The notes under the pieces are model-generated. The model saw only the letters and a program-made list of their open reading frames with translations, had not been told where the DNA came from and did no database searches. DNA of 64,000 nt from Eulemur rufifrons (Eukaryota > Chordata > Mammalia > Primates > Lemuridae). Position numbers and translations under genes: made by a program. Below are positions 24,012 to 46,731 of the stretch, piece by piece. The DNA lies in NCBI RefSeq assembly GCF_041146395.1, contig NC_091006.1, forward strand, positions 9,678,001 through 9,742,000, written 5' to 3'. How positions within the stretch are numbered: the stretch's first letter is position 1; each line of letters begins with the position of its first letter.

Positions 24012-27000
24012 GTGAGTAGAACTTTGGTTCTTCTAGTTACTATTGTTTTGCGGCAATGCCATGTCTCTTCCCAAAGGGAGGCCAGCTTTCCTGACCTCAT
24101 TTTTCATCCCGTGGTTTTCACAAATGCCCATTTTGGCCCCTTTGCCACAGCTGCCTTCTCTGAGAAATAGGTTTCTTCTAAGGATTAAGGAATTTGCCAG
24201 TGTCTTCAGTGTTTTCTCTCCCTGGCTCCTAGTAGTGGATTGTGTGGTCAGTAAATCCACTCTTTCAGGGCCAATCCTCTTTCAGGGCTGTGCTTGGGAA
24301 GAATTACAGGGTAGGAATTATTACAGTAACTATGATGCTGTGCATTAATTGAGTGCTTTTTATATCCCAGGTATCATGCTAGGACTTTCACCACCGTATG
24401 CCTAGAACAGTGCCTGGCATGTAGTAGCCCATCAATAAATATTTGAATGAATCAATATATTTCTATTTAATTTGCTGAGCAACCTTTTAAGTTAGTTAGA
24501 TAGTACTAGCCCTGTGTCACAGCTGAGAATGCTGAGGCATGAAAGGTTAAGACACTTAACAAGTATGACTTGGCCACATGGTGTTATAAGCAGAAGTCAG
24601 GGCCTTTGCCCTTGCACTTAATTCTGTACTCTTCTCATCCCAGATCTTTGTGCAGCTAATTTATTTTTATGGGGCTCTTAGAGACCATCCCTGACCACCT
24701 GATTTAATGCTGCCCTTCCCACACCTGCCATGTATGTACTGATAGAACTTATATTCTCATTGCTAGATAAGAATCAATAACATTTGTTTTATTTTCTTCA
24801 TAGTCCTTTTTGCAATCAAAGGTCATCTTATTTGTAGACTAGTTTACCCACCAGAATGCAAGCACCATAAGAACAAATTCCTTTTCCATTTATTAAATGA
24901 GTAAATTCCTGTATTCCTAGGTTAGTGCTGGGATGGATGAACAACAGCAATGGTAATTTATTGAGAATTTTCTGTGTGCCAAGTACTGGGATATGAGCTT
25001 TATTCACATAGTGTATGTGTGTGAAAGAGAGAAAGACTTAATTCTTCCAGCTGTGCAAGTAAGAATTATTATCTTTATTTAACAGAAGAACAGATTCATT
25101 CAGAAGTTTAAGTCATTCTTCTAGTGTTGATACAACTACAATTTGGCTGAACCAGTGTTTGAACTTAAGTCTTTTGACAACTGCATTTTTGAGACAAAAA
25201 GTACAACTTGCAAAACTCTGATCCTCCTTTTGTTATATTAGTAACATCATAATTTACCTGTTTTCCTCAAACTTCAACCCCACACTCTCATTTGATTTCT
25301 CCTCCTTTTCATCCCCACATGTAATTGTTCTTCTAGTCTTGTTCTTTCTACCTTTGCAATATCTCTTATTTCCATTATCTCTTTATCCCATTGCCCTTGT
25401 CCTCGATTATTTCTCTTTCTCCCCACCAGTGGGAGCTCCACACAGTCAAGAAATGTATCTTTGTCTGTATCCTGAGCACCCGACACAGTACAATTTCCGT
25501 GTACGTGGACTGTCTTCCCAACTAGCATGTTAGCTGCATGAGCACGAGTAAATGTCTGCCCTGCTCACCATTGTATCCCCCGAAATCCAGCATAGTTTTT
25601 CACACCTAATTTACTAAATGAGTGAACTGGAGAACAAAATTCCTTCTGCTCTAAAGCCAGTATCACAAGAACCCAGGATGTAGGTATCAGCAGGCTGAAT
25701 TCAGGATAGTCCCAGCTGCCCTCACAAAGCTCACACTCTAGTGTGTGCAGAAAGGCAGTAAATAAGAGAAATAGACAGTAGGTCAGATGATGAAAGTTTC
25801 ATGGAGAAAAATGAAGTAGAGAAGGGGTTTGGGGAGTTCAGGCTTACAATTTCCTGTAGGATAATCAGGGATGAATTTCACTGTGAAGATGGTGCTTAAA
25901 CAGGGACCCAAAGCAGGTGAGGGGAACAGACTTCTAGGGAAAGAGAGTTCCAGGCCAAGGGAACAACAATGAAGGCACTGAGGTGGGTGCAGGACTGGTC
26001 TAGCTGGAGAACAGTAAGGTGGCCAGAGGGGCCGAACAGGAAGAGAAAGAAGGATAAATTGGAAATTAGGCATTGGGAGGCCAGATAGTGTAAAGTCTTC
26101 TGGTTGAAAGGACTTTGGTGAATGGTTTCGAGTGAAGTGACGGTTTTGGCCAGGGGAGTGATACAATTTTATATTTTAAAAAGATCGTTCTGGCTGCTTT
26201 GTAAGAAACAGACTGGGGGTGGGGGGGCGCGAGGACAGGAGTAGGAACAGAGCGACCAGTTAGGAGACCATTACATTAATTCTGGCAAAAGGTGATGGTG
26301 GACAGTGGCAGTAAGAATTCGTCTGATTCTGCTTCTAATTTGAAGGTATTTGCTGATGAATTGGATGGTGGAGTATGAGAGAGATAAATCAAGGATCACT
26401 CCAAAATATTCGGCCTGCTCATTTGAAAGGAGAGAAGTATCTCTGGAGGCCAGTCTGCAGTTAGGTTTTGTGCATGTTAAGTTGGCGCTGAATCATCAGC
26501 ATATAGCTGCTATTGAAGCCAGGAGGCAGACTGCTCACCAGGGGAGGGAATGAGTTTAGATAAAGAAGAAATTCATGGACTGAATCTTGAGGCAGTCCTG
26601 ACTTGTAGAGGTCAGGGACATGAGGAAGAACCACAAGGAAATTTTGTACAAACTAGAAGCCTCTGGAAACCCTGAAAATCAGCCAGTCAGAGGAAGCTAG
26701 GGTAACTTAGCAAGTGCTACTCAAAATGTGTTCCCTGGGCCAGATGTGTTAGCATGACCTGGAAACTTGTTGGAAACACAGATAATTGGGCTGCACTGCA
26801 GAGCTGCTGAATCAGAATCTGTGGAGCTGGGCTCCAGCAGTCTGTTTCCGTAATTGCTTATAGTGATTTTTAAGCAGGCCGAAGTGTGCAAAGCACAGTC
26901 CTAGAGAATGTGGAAGGTTTGAGTTTCAGCGGCACTGGTGCGGAGGCTTTGTTTCCATTCTGGCCTCTGCCCTTCCCCTTTGGCCTTTGCGTAGGATAGT

Positions 27001-27500
27001 GTGTTGCTCTGTATTCTACACAGCCTTAGAGATCAGTCCCCAGTGCGGGGCAGTGTGCAAAGGGAGTGAGACAGAAAGGTGCTCATCAGAGTGGGCTGTA
27101 CAAAGGTCTGGTGTAGATGGTTGGAAGAAAGATGGAGATTTGAGGTCCTGAAGCAGTAAAATCCAGGCAATATCTTAGAGTGGGCTGCCCAAATATGTAT
27201 ATCTGTTTGTCTTGCCCTTGAGGCTTGAATCTCAAGAGAAAACAGGTCAGGCAAGGTGGGAAGGGAGGGAGCTCATGCTTGATGTCTTTGCACTACCTCC
27301 TGACTAGCTCTGAGCTGATTCCAAGAGTTCTCATCTCTGTGCATCACGTCCTGTTGCTGGAATGGCTTAAGTGCGTCCAGTTGCTAGACCCATGCAAGAT
27401 GGAAAGGTAAATAACAGAAGACAACTCAATTCTTTTGATAAGTTAGAGATCTTACCAGGGGAGCCTCTGTGACAGATGGTAACCAGCAGTTTCAACAGTA
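24012..27500. other. ZNF229 intron within arm 1, old shared repeats
   Basis: Homologous to 43,700-46,732 in arm 2. It contains L2-like sequence around 24,640-25,620, an unassigned mid-age repeat at about 25,780-26,560 and a MER5A-like DNA-transposon remnant at about 26,710-26,910. All are present in both arms, so all predate the duplication. The 127-codon minus frame at 25,783-26,166 falls in repeat sequence and was not called. Confidence 0.6.
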
Positions 27501-27645
27501 TTTCTATGGGGTACGACATACACTATAAAAGTGATGGGTACACTAAAAGATCAGACTTCATCACTATAGAATATATACATGTAACAGAATTCAACTTGTA
27601 TCCCCTACATCTATTAAAATTAAAAAAAGGAAAAAAATAAAGTGT
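27501..27645 (+). mobile_element. Short L1 3' end insertion, arm 1 only
   Basis: About 140 bp ending in an A-rich tail (attaaaattaaaaaaagg) resembling the 3' end of a primate L1. Arm 2 has continuous sequence here (about 43,680-43,705), so this is a post-duplication insertion. Confidence 0.65.
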
Positions 27646-27679
27646 TGCTGGATCCCAGAGTGATTAATTCAGTGTGGCG

Positions 27680-27875
27680 GCTCTACTAAAAATAGAAAAA
27701 AAAAAATAGCCAGGCGTGGTGTTGCACGCCTGTAGCCCCAGCTACTTGGGAGGCTGAGGCAGGAGGATGGCTTGAGCCCAGAAGTTTGAGGTTGCTGTGA
27801 GCTAGGCTGATGCCACAGCACTCTAGCCTGAGCAACAGAGTGAGACTCTGTCTCAAAAAATAAATAAATAAATAA
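27680..27875 (+). mobile_element. Partial Alu at inner edge of arm 1
   Basis: A 5'-truncated Alu starting at 'ctctactaaaaatag' and ending in a (TAAA)n-type tail. Homology to arm 2 stops where it begins, so it marks, and may hide, the inner breakpoint. Confidence 0.85.
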
Positions 27876-28322
27876 ATAATATATATATGGTTATATTTTA
27901 GTATAATTACCTTTATAAAGAATTCTGTGTATTGTATTTTATGCATTTAAAACATTATTCCAAGTAGAGGTCCATAAGTATCATTAAATTACCTAAGAGC
28001 ATCATGACACAAAATAGGTTAAAAACTTTGATTTGGAAGACGGTTGCTAACCTATATCCTGACTTCTAGGATCCTTGAGGACATATTTTATTTTTCACAA
28101 GCCCTACGGGATTGCATTAATAAAGCTTTTACACTCCAGGTTTTTCTTTACAGGGCGCATATGTTTGTGGGGTCTCTCCACCTTTCTGAAGTGCCCTGTG
28201 TGTCACAGTGAGACTTCAGCTGCTGGGCCCTCCTGAAAGACGCTTCCGTGACTCTCCTCGGCCATCTGCAACATTCTTGCTCTCTGGACTGTGAGCCGCT
28301 CCAGAGCAAGGACTATACCTAA

Positions 28323-28655
<333 letters not shown>

Positions 28656-28960
28656 TGAAATCTGCTGAATGAATAGTATCCAGAGGATGTGAACCATAGC
28701 ATAGCCCCTGAGCTTTGGGGCCCAGAAGAAAGGACTCGGACAAAGTTCCCTCTTGAGCCTACAGGTCTCCAGAGCATGAGAACCAAGAAGTCTCTAGACA
28801 CTGAAGGTAGAGGCACATGCTTCTGACCTCAGGTATCCATCTGATACTTGTCAGGGATTGGAGTGTCTCAAGAATGAAGACGGCCTGGGTTTCCTCTTCT
28901 CCAGCTTAAGAAGATAAAAGAATAAAATTGCTGCTGTTCACAGAAAACACAGCAGAGACT

Positions 28961-37190
<8,230 letters not shown>

Positions 37191-37409
37191 GCTGAGGTTT
37201 CCAGTTGGAACTCAGAACTTTCTATTCATCCGAGGGCCGACCCAGGAGGAAAACCTAGTGAAAGTGATGGGCAGGAGGGGCTAGTGTAGACAGTCGTCGG
37301 CTAGTCTACACAGCACGGGAAGACTTGGAAGTGTGATAGGTAGCACTTCAGTCACACACGTCAGTCTTTAGGAGTCTCCTGCTCAGCAGAATAGTCACAG
37401 GAGGGGCTT

Positions 37410-37415
37410 AATAAA
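37410..37415 (+). terminator. ZNF229: Candidate ZNF229 poly(A) signal
   Basis: AATAAA 220 bp after the stop codon, in cttaataaaaatcg. It is the first canonical signal downstream; later AT-rich signals exist, so the real 3' end could be further on. Confidence 0.5.
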
Positions 37416-38179
37416 AATCGTCCCTGTCATCACAGTCAGCCTGGAGAGAGCTTTAACAAATGCACAAGTAGTATCCAAGGTGCAAATTATGGACATGGTT
37501 GCTGGTGGGGGTGATACCAATGGCACAACGTAGGAAAAGGTGATCACCTTACTATAACCAATATCATATGTACCATTTAAAAGGTAGTTTTATAAAAATG
37601 CAAAGATGACATTAATGTTTATGGAAGCAACTCATTTTTAGAAGGCCAGGAACAGTTAAAGCCTTTCTCTGGGCACGTCTGGGTGATGTGTCTCCCTCAC
37701 GTGTAAATCACGTTTTTCTGATTGTGTTTTATCTCACAGAGGTAAACTTTGCCACTCTCAGAGAGACTGTGGATAAACTACAGGAATATGTCTTTTTACC
37801 AAGTTTCAAAAACAAAATATGATTGGCATTGCATTATGTTTATTAATTGGCATTGCAGTGAATTTATAGTTTAATTTGCAAAGAACTTGCATCTTCAAAA
37901 TGATTTTCTTTCCCATTTTGCAAATACACTGTCTGTTTCCACTTAGTCAAGTATTTGTGACCCCTCGGTAATATTTAGAGACGATTAAAAATGGATTCTG
38001 AATATTCTTAAGTATATTTCTAGGAAGATGTTTTATTGCTATCATGAACAGCTTTACCCCATTTCATTTCTTAGCTTTTTTTTTTAAACATATCAGACAG
38101 ATATTAGAATATCTTATGAATCAGAAATGCCATTTTCAACTTGTCAAATTAGCATTGGTAAAAAAGATTCAACAAATCT
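37416..38179. other. Sequence 3' of ZNF229, no gene seen
   Basis: Could be extended 3' UTR. Unique-looking, AT-rich, with no coding signal. Confidence 0.5.
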
Positions 38180-38478
38180 GGCCGGGTGTGGTGGCTCACG
38201 CCTGTAATCCTAGCACTCGGGGAGGCCGAGGCGAGAGGATTGCTTGAGCTCAAGACTTCAAGACCAGCCTAAGCAAGAGTGAGACCCCATCTCTACTAAA
38301 AAATAGAACAAATTAGCCGGGCATGGTGGTGTGCTGTGTGCCTGTAGTCCCAGCTACTCAGGAGGCTGAGGCAGGAGGATCATTTGAGCCCAGCAGTGTG
38401 AGGCTGCTGTGAGCTAGGCCAACGCCATGGCACTCTGCTAGCCCAGGCAACAGAGCAAGACTGTCTCAAGAAAAAAAG
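38180..38478 (+). mobile_element. Lemur-type Alu
   Basis: Full-length Alu with a near-perfect target duplication: aaagattcaacaaatct on the left and aaagattcaccaaatct on the right. Confidence 0.95.
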
Positions 38479-38484
38479 ATTCAC

Positions 38485-39065
38485 CAAATCTACCATCAGT
38501 ATGGGGTTGTGGAAACACACAGTGTGATGCACTTACTAGCGACAGTGAAAACAGGTACAATCATTTTCAAAAGAATGTGTCAATGGATAAAATTCAATTT
38601 GTATAACCTTGAAGTGGCCATAAGTGTGTACATGGGAGATAGTTGCACATGTGGGTAAAGACATATATGCAGATGGCTGCGTTTCTAGCATTTTCTCACA
38701 ATAGCAAAAAAATGTTAATGTCCCAAGTGTCCATTGGTAGGAAATTGTTTAAGGCACATGTATACAAGGGAAAAATCACTAAAAATCTTCAGGTACGCCT
38801 ATAATGATATTGAAGATTGTCCACAAACTAATGAACCAGGAAGGTTGTAGAACAACAAATATAACATGATACCATTTTGTTAATATATTTTTAAGTGTGT
38901 GTGTTTAGAGGGAAAAGCGTGGGAGGTCAGTGCCATAACTGCTTATCTCTAGCGGGCGGGATACGGGTGGTGCAATACGTTCATTGTACGTTTGTGTATT
39001 TTACCTTTAAACAAAGCACATGTCAATTTTATAACGACAGTAAAAGCTATTTTCAAAAAATCTGG
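38485..39065 (+). mobile_element. Old L1-related fragment
   Basis: Text such as 'caatagcaaaaaaatgttaa' followed by 'gtccattggtaggaaattgt' and a run with 'gataccattttgttaatata' matches the 3' end pattern of old L1/HAL1 elements. The Alu at 38,180 sits at its left end. Confidence 0.6.
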
Positions 39066-40550
39066 TGGAATAATCTCTTGGTTAAAGATCCACGTTAAAA
39101 CTCTTATTTATTTATTTGGTTTTTCTATAGTTCACTTACTTAGCTCCTAGTACCGAATACAGGGTATAAGGTATGAGCTGTGAAATTTATGATTAAATTC
39201 TCTCCGAGGCTGTGTCATTTTTGCTGCTGGTAGGAGACGAGGCAGTAGGCAGTTTGGGAAAGTGGGAGGGGCCATGGCAGTTCCATTCTGCACCGTGGCC
39301 TTTTCAGACCAGCCTGGCTTCCTAGAGGGCATCACACCGCTATGTGTGCCTCCATCTGGCTGACCCAAGAGACCTGGGGGCTCTTCTGGCCTGAGTTCCT
39401 GTCTGTTGCCTGTGGCTGCCAGACAAAGAGAGTCTTAAGTTATAGACATGGGGGGTGGGTGGAGAATGGGAACTTTATATCTAAGTAAATAACATATCCG
39501 GGGTCAGAGCACAGTGTCAATAGTAGGGAATGGTTAGATTTCAGAAGGGGTAGGGTAGGTGAAAAAAACAAACCTTAAGTATGGAACCACAGCAGGGTCA
39601 CTCAGGTGATGGGGTGGGGTTTTATGGCCATCAGAACAAATGGACACACCACCTCTGCCCCTCAGACCTTCAGAGTTTGCGGTTGAAAAGTTTAACTCAC
39701 TAAAGGTTGACAGCAGACCCTTACTTCTGGGCAATCTCTCCCCAGCGTTTTGGAGGCAGCTGCCCGATGCTGGACTGGGGCCCAGAGCATCTGCTTCCAA
39801 GCTGGTTTTAGGCAGGAGCCTCAGTTCTTTGCAGGTTGCTCAGTAAGGTCTCGGTTCCTTACCACGTGGGCCTCTCCACAGGGGATACCTGAGGGACTTC
39901 CTGACACACAGCAGCTGACTTCCCCGAGTGAGTGATCAGAGAGGACAGAGCAAGCAGGAAGCCACGGTGCCTGTCATGACCTAGAAGTCCCTGAAGTCAC
40001 TATCACTTCTGCTTTGTTCTGTTCATTGGGAGTCACCAAGTCTAGGCCACAGAAAGGGGAAGGATATCAAAGAATTTGGACATATCTTGAAAGAGAAGAT
40101 GGGGTGGTAACTGCCAGCAGTCGGGTCTGCTTTATGCATTTGTTCTAATCTATCTCCTTTCCACTTTGGGGTCTGCTGGGGGCCTGCCTTCGTGTCCCAC
40201 TGGATCGCCTGAAGTTTACGCAGACGCCAACCAGCTGACAGGATTTCAGAAGCAGCAAGGGATACAAGACAGTCAAGGGGAGAGCGCTGCAGCTGCGGTG
40301 GGATGGGTCACTGTGGGGGCAGGAGTACAGTGCTTTCTATGAGATAAGATGAAATTACTCTGTTGTCATTCTTGGAACGTTATATGGCAGGAAAGTTAAT
40401 ACAAGTTTAAAAGAAGCTGGAAAGTTATAAAAGCAGACCATCTGTGGGGGCAACGTCAAAAATCAAATGGTAATGCACAGAGACAGATACTGACCAGGGT
40501 GGCTCTAACCTGAGTGGGTTGGGGGGCGGGGATGGGTCTGGTACAGATTA
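39066..40550. other. Spacer stretch, no gene seen
   Basis: Moderately GC-rich (39,150-40,300) with several overlapping frames under 90 codons on both strands and no recognisable product. Confidence 0.5.
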
Positions 40551-40556
40551 TAAACA

Positions 40557-40893
40557 TTTTTTTTTTTTTTTTTTTTTTTTGAGACAGAGTCTCACTTTGT
40601 TGCCCAGGCTAGAGTGCCGTGGCGTCAGCCTAGCTCACAGCAACCTCAAACTCCTGAGCTCAAGCGATCCTCCTGCCTCAGCCTCCCGAGTAGCTGGGAC
40701 TACAGGCATGCACCACCATGCCCGGCTAATTTTTTCTATATATATTTTTAGCTGTCCATATAATTTCTATTTTTAGTAGAGATGGGGTCTCGCTCTTGCT
40801 CAGGCTGGTCTCGAACTCCTGAGCTCAAACGATCCGCCCACCTCGGCCTCCCAGAGTGCTAGGATTACAGGCGTGAGTCACCGCGCCCGGCCC
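40557..40893 (-). mobile_element. Lemur-type Alu
   Basis: Inverted full-length Alu with poly-T at the left; TAAACAT flanks both ends. Confidence 0.95.
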
Positions 40894-43654
40894 TAAACAT
40901 CTTGACAGTAAGGTTAAATATCCTACCAACAGGCTGATGACATGGCTGTTTTCTAAGGTGGGTGTAGAGACTCAGGATACCAATATCCCTGGAGTGTTTG
41001 TGGCTCTAAAGAAGTTCCAACTATTTCTCAGGACCATCCTTAGCCTGAATGCAAAGATCTCAAGTATCCTAAGGGCCCAGTGTCACTCCATCATCAGATG
41101 GCAAATGAAGCATGCCAGGTGGGTGAGGTCATCTGCCGACCACCATTAACATGCGGTGGTATGATGGTAGGTTAGAAATTAGGTGCACGTTATTCATCCT
41201 TGAGTGACCTCCCGCATCCTGATGTGTTGCTAGGAACACTGAAGACACCTAAGCCTGTTGTTGCACTGGACTGACTTTAGGGTCACAACGTAACATCGTG
41301 TTACGCAGCTGGGCCAGCAGACGTGCCTGCATGTCATATTCAACCTCTGGAGTTGCTACTGCTGACGCTTAGCCAATCAGGAAGTTATTATGTGCCAGGC
41401 CCTGTTTCAAGCACTGGACGTGCAACCATTAAGCCCCCATGAGTCCCACTTTCTACTCTTGGGAAAAATATGGACGAAGACAAGAAAATAAATTCTACAA
41501 TGTGCCAAATGCTTTGAAGGTAAGAAAAAGGGTGATGTGTGCCTGAGGCGTGACATTTGAATCAAGACCTGAAGGATGAGAAAGATCAAAGCGTTCAAAA
41601 GCTGGAGGCTGAAGGAAGAGTGCGAAGGACTGGAAGTGGGACAGTGTTTTATGGTAACAGAAAGGAAGCCAGTGAGTCTAAGAAGTACCGACTGCGGGGG
41701 AGGGCAGATGAGACGAGGTTAGAGAAGTAGGTGGCTGTGAGAGGTTAACGATGCTGTAAAATCTTTCCTACTCCTTGTGCTGACAGTTGGGAGTCTAGTT
41801 CCCAGCCCCGAGCCCAGGCTGGCCTTAGTAACTCATTAGCCAACAGAAGTTGCAGGGCGTGATCACGTGCCAGTTTCCATGCTCAAGCCTTACTATCTAA
41901 TACGGGTGGTGGTTTCTGCTTCCATGTTTTGGAGCACCCGCTCTGGGGGCCCTGAACCTCTATGTAAGGCTGACAGGGTCCAGCCATCCCTGCCAAGGCA
42001 CCAGGGAGTGAAGCCCTCTTGGAGTCCCCATACCACGCCATCTGAATACCACTGAGGGATCCCAGAGGATGCCAGGGACAGCAGAAGAATAACTCTGTTG
42101 AGCCCTGCAAGAATTCTCCACCTGTAAAATCACGATAGAGTAAGATGATAGGTGATGTAAGTGACTAAATTTGGGGTAGTTTGTTATGCAAATAGATAAC
42201 TAGAACAGTGGAGGACAGGCTTGTGCAGGTTTTGTAGGCCCTGTGTAGAGCTGCAGTCTTGAGTGCTACTTTGAAAGAAAAAAAATCACTGGCTGATATG
42301 TGGAAAATAAATTTGAGACAAAACTGGGAACATGGAGAAAATTCTGGAGGGTTTGCGGGTGAGAGGTGTCCAGGTGAGAGATGATAGTGGCTGGGACTAT
42401 GGGGTATCGTTGGAAATGGAGAGAAGGGGACCAGTTTGAGATATATTTTGAAAGGGAAATAAATTTCAAACAGATTGGATATAGAGATTGAGGATAATTC
42501 GTGGGATTTTGTCTTTAGCATCTGGGTAGGCAGAGTCAGTTAATGAGAAAAAAGATAGATTAAAAGCAGGTAAGGACTTAGTTCCATTTTGGACTTACTA
42601 ACTTTAAAATTCTTACTATACATCCAAATAGAGATCAAGTAACTACTGTCCATATTATAGTATCTTCCCTGTTCTTTTTCAAATCACTTAAACAGTGGAT
42701 CCTATAATTAGCTATTAGTCATTCCACGTAAAGCCAGATGGAAAAGCTTTGGGTATTTTCATAGTAAAGTCACATAGTGTTGTGGTCTGAGCACTTAGAC
42801 ATTCCTATAACATGTAGCATCTGCTGTCTAATCCTCTTAAAGTCCATCTGACACTCAGGAACCTATGACATTAAGTCCTAGTTAACAGGAAGGTAGCTAG
42901 CTCTTTGCTAAAGACTGCTTCTTTGGGAAAAGGTGTAGGGTGACGGCTTAATAAATCGGGAGGTTCTTCTTAGGATGGTTACTCACTGACCAAAAGGAGT
43001 CTAAGATCTTACATCTAAGACTGAACTAAGCATAGGTATGACAAATTTGGGACGGCGTTAGCTGATTGCGTTGAAATGGTTTCTGCCAACTGGACAGACC
43101 TTGTTCTCCAGGAAGTCGTTAGTTCTGAAGCAGTGAATGATCCGACTGTACTATCTTATGAATCCCAGAAATCACTACGTCTTTGATAGTGGCTGGGAGA
43201 GGAGGGGAGGAAGTAGTGAGACTTGCTCTTCACACCCCTGATTTCAACTCCTGAACTACAAATAATCTCAATCATATCAAGTCTCTTGGGGGCCCAGGAC
43301 ATGGTTCACAACTCCTCTGACGGTTAACTTTAAGAAGCCGAGATGCCCCATTTAATATTTTATTTGTGAATAGACATAACTACGTGTACAGAGACATGTC
43401 TGGATATATTTACATAAATATACAAAGTAGACTTGCGATGGGAAGGGAGACTTATTTTCCATCGTGTACACACATTTGTAACTGTTGAGATTTTTCTAAC
43501 TGTGCAATTGAAAAAAGAACCTAGTAAATAAAAAGACTCCTTTCTGTCTCAAAAATCATTTCAGTGCTACCCAGGGTTTTTCCCACTCAAGTTCATGGAC
43601 CCCTTAAATCATGCCCATGGACTCCAGTTCAAGAACTTCTTTTCTAAATTAAGC
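40894..43654. other. Spacer stretch, old repeats only
   Basis: The parts at about 41,390-41,700 and 42,190-42,530 look like the same unassigned mid-age repeat seen in the arms at 25,780-26,560. No gene seen. Confidence 0.5.
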
Positions 43655-43984
43655 TTCTCCTGCTGCCACCATATTGAATTAATCGCTCTGGGATCCAGCA
43701 ACACTTGGTTTAAATTGCTGGTTACCACCTGTGACGTAGCCTCCCCTGGGGTAAGATCTCCAAAAAGAACTGAGTTGTCTTCTGTTATTTCCCTTTTCCA
43801 CTTTGCGTGGGTCTGGCGCACTGAATGCACTTAAGCAATTCCATCGGCGGGATGTGATGGACAGAAATGAGCAGAACTCTTGGAATCAGCTCGCAGCTGC
43901 TCAGCAGAGGCCAGAACTGAAACGAGGCCCCCACACCAGTGCCAATGAGACTCAAACCTTCAGGATGCCCCAGGACTGTGCTCT

Positions 43985-44165
43985 GCAAACTTTAGTGTGC
44001 TTCAAAATCACCCTGAGTGATCGTGGAAACAGATTGCTGGACCCCAGCTCCACAGATTCTGATTCAGTTGTTCTGCAGTGGAGTCCAGGAATCTGTGTTT
44101 CAAACAAATTTTGAGGTGATGCCAACACAGCTGCTCCAGGGACCACACTTGCAGTAGCACTTGCT
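43985..44165 (+). mobile_element. MER5A-like DNA transposon remnant, shared by arms
   Basis: Contains 'ccacagattctgattcagtt' and ends 'gctccagggaccacacttgc', the usual features of MER5A. The counterpart in arm 1 is at about 26,710-26,910 in inverse orientation. Confidence 0.7.
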
Positions 44166-44710
44166 AAATAACCCTGGCTTCCTCTGACTGGCATATTTTC
44201 ACAATTTCCGGAGGCTTCTACTTTGTACAAAATTTCCTTGCTGCTCTTCAAACACACCGACCTCAGCACCTTCACTGCTGCTCCTTTTGGCCTAGAACTC
44301 TCTTTCCTCAGATGTCTGAAGACCTCTCACCCCCTTGAGGTGCCTATTCAACCACCACCTTCTCACTGAAATTCATCCCTGAATATCCTACTTAAAATTG
44401 CAAGCCAGCACTCCCCAAACGCCTTCTCGACTTCCTTTTTCTCGATGAAACTTACCATCTCACCTACTGTCTATTTTTCTGGTTTCCTGTCTTTCTTCAC
44501 ACACTAGAATGAGGGCTTTAGCCTGCTCCTGGCACACAGCAGGTGCTCAATGAATACTTAAATGGGAGAAGAGAACTAACCTGAACTCAGCCTGCTGGGA
44601 ACTGCATCCCGGGTCCTTGTGATGCCAGCTCTGGAGCACAATGGATTTTATTCTCTAGTTCATTCACTGAGTAAATCAGGTGCTAAAGGACTAAACTGAG
44701 TGTTGAAATA

Positions 44711-45060
44711 CAAAGGCGAGGTGGCTCACATCTGTAATCCTAGCACTCTGGGAGGCCGAGGCGGGAGGATCACTTGAGGTCAGCAGTTCGAGACCAGCCT
44801 GAGCAAAAACGAGACTGCCATCTCTACTAAAAATGAAAGAAATTAGCTGGACAACTAGAAATACATAGAAAAAATTAGCCGGGCATGGTGGCGCGTGTCT
44901 CTAGTCCCAGCTACTTGAGAGGCCGAGGCAGGAGGATTGCTTGAGCCCAGGAGTTTGAGGTTGCTGTGAGCTAGGCTGATGCCAGGGCACTCTAGCCCGG
45001 GCAACAGAGTGAGACTCTGTCTCCAAAAAAATAAAAAATAAAAAAAAAAAGAAAGAAAGA
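44711..45060 (+). mobile_element. Alu, slightly 5'-truncated, arm 2 only
   Basis: Begins at 'gaggtggctcacatctgtaa' and ends in an A/GAAA-rich tail; gaaatacaa-type words flank it. Arm 1 has no Alu at the matching place. Confidence 0.9.
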
Positions 45061-46731
45061 AATACAATGGCAAACAGGACAGACAAGGACTTTGTGCTCA
45101 GTAGCTAACATTCTAGCTAGGAAGATAGCGCACATATGCTGAACTTGTGCTGTGTGTCAGGTGCTTAGGATATAAAGAAAGATACATTTCTGAACTCGTG
45201 GAGCTCACACCGAGGGAAAAGAAGGGATGGTAGAAAACACTGGGGAGAAGGTGGTGGGATAAAGAGGTAATGGGAATAAGAGATATTGCAAAGGTAGAAA
45301 TAACAGGGGTAGAATAATAATTACATGTGGGGGCGAAAAAGAAATCAAATATGAGCCTGGGATTGAAGTTTGAGGAAAATGGACACATTATTCAGTTATG
45401 ATTGGAGGACAGCAAAAAGGAAAAGCAGGGTTTTGAAAAGTGCAGCTCTTGTCTCTCAATACTGGAGCTGTCAAAGGCTTGGGTTTAAATTCTGGGCTGG
45501 CCACTTTGTAGTTGTAATAGCAACAGAACAGTGACTTCAATTCCTGAATGAATCTGTTCCTCTATTAAATAAAGACAATAATTCTTACTTTCAGAGTTGA
45601 AAGAATTGTCATCTTTCTCTCTTTCACAAACACATACCTATTTGAATAAAATAAGCTTTATTCAAACAGGTGTGTCTGTCCTCAGCACATAGAAAATCCC
45701 AATTCTTGGCACATAGAAAATCCTCAGTAATTATTATTGCTGTGATTCATCCATCCCAGCAGTAACCTAAAAAGATACGAATTCACTCATTTAATAAAAT
45801 ATAGAATTTATTTATTATTGTATACAATATACAATCTGGGACGTTACCCCAAACACTGAAGATTCAGCAGTAAATACGATGTACAAGCTACTTGTTATGG
45901 TGGGTACACAAGTGTACAAGTAAGGTGGCCTTTCCAAAAAGGGCTATGGAGAAAAATCACGCCAACATGATAGATTCTTCTTTACCAACGAGAATGTAAG
46001 TTCTATCAGAACATGCAAAGCAGGTAAGGGAAGGGCAGCATTAACTTAGGTGGCGAAGGATGGTCCATCCCTAAGAGCTGCTTGAAAACCAATCAGCTCT
46101 GCAAAGATCTGAGATAAGCATAGAAGGAAGTGGAAGTGCAAAGGCCCCGACTCCTGGTTATAACATGTCTTGGCCAGGTCATACTTGTGGTTAAGTTTCC
46201 TAATCTTTGTAAGCATCAGTATTCTCAGCTGTGATACAGGGCTAACGATATCCAACTTACAAAGTTACTCAGGAAATTAAATAGAATTATATGGATTCAT
46301 TCAAATATATAACGGCAGGTTACCACATGGCCGGACACTACACTAAGTACCAGGCATAGGGCAGTGAAGGCCCTCACCATAACACCTGGCAAATACTAAG
46401 CACTCAGTTATCAGACACCATCTGTCAGTGTAATTATTTCTCTCCTGTATTTCTCCCTTAGCACAGCCCCCAAATTGTGCAAGCCAGTGGTTTACTGACC
46501 ATATGACCCACTACTAAAAGCCAAGGGCAAAATACAATACAGACGCTAAGAAATTCCTCAACCCTTAGAAGAACCCCATTTCTGGGAGAAGGCAGCTGTG
46601 GCAAAGGGACCTGAATGGGCATTGGTGAAAACCACAGGACGAAGAAAGAGGTCAGGAAAGCTGGCTCCCTTTGGGAAGAGACATGGCATGGCCGCAAAAC
46701 AACAATAAAAAGAAACCCAAGTCCTACTCAC

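Noticed and set aside
25783..26166. 127-codon minus frame in the ZNF229 intron
   Set aside because: Falls in an interspersed repeat with another copy in the spacer; arm 2 does not keep the frame.
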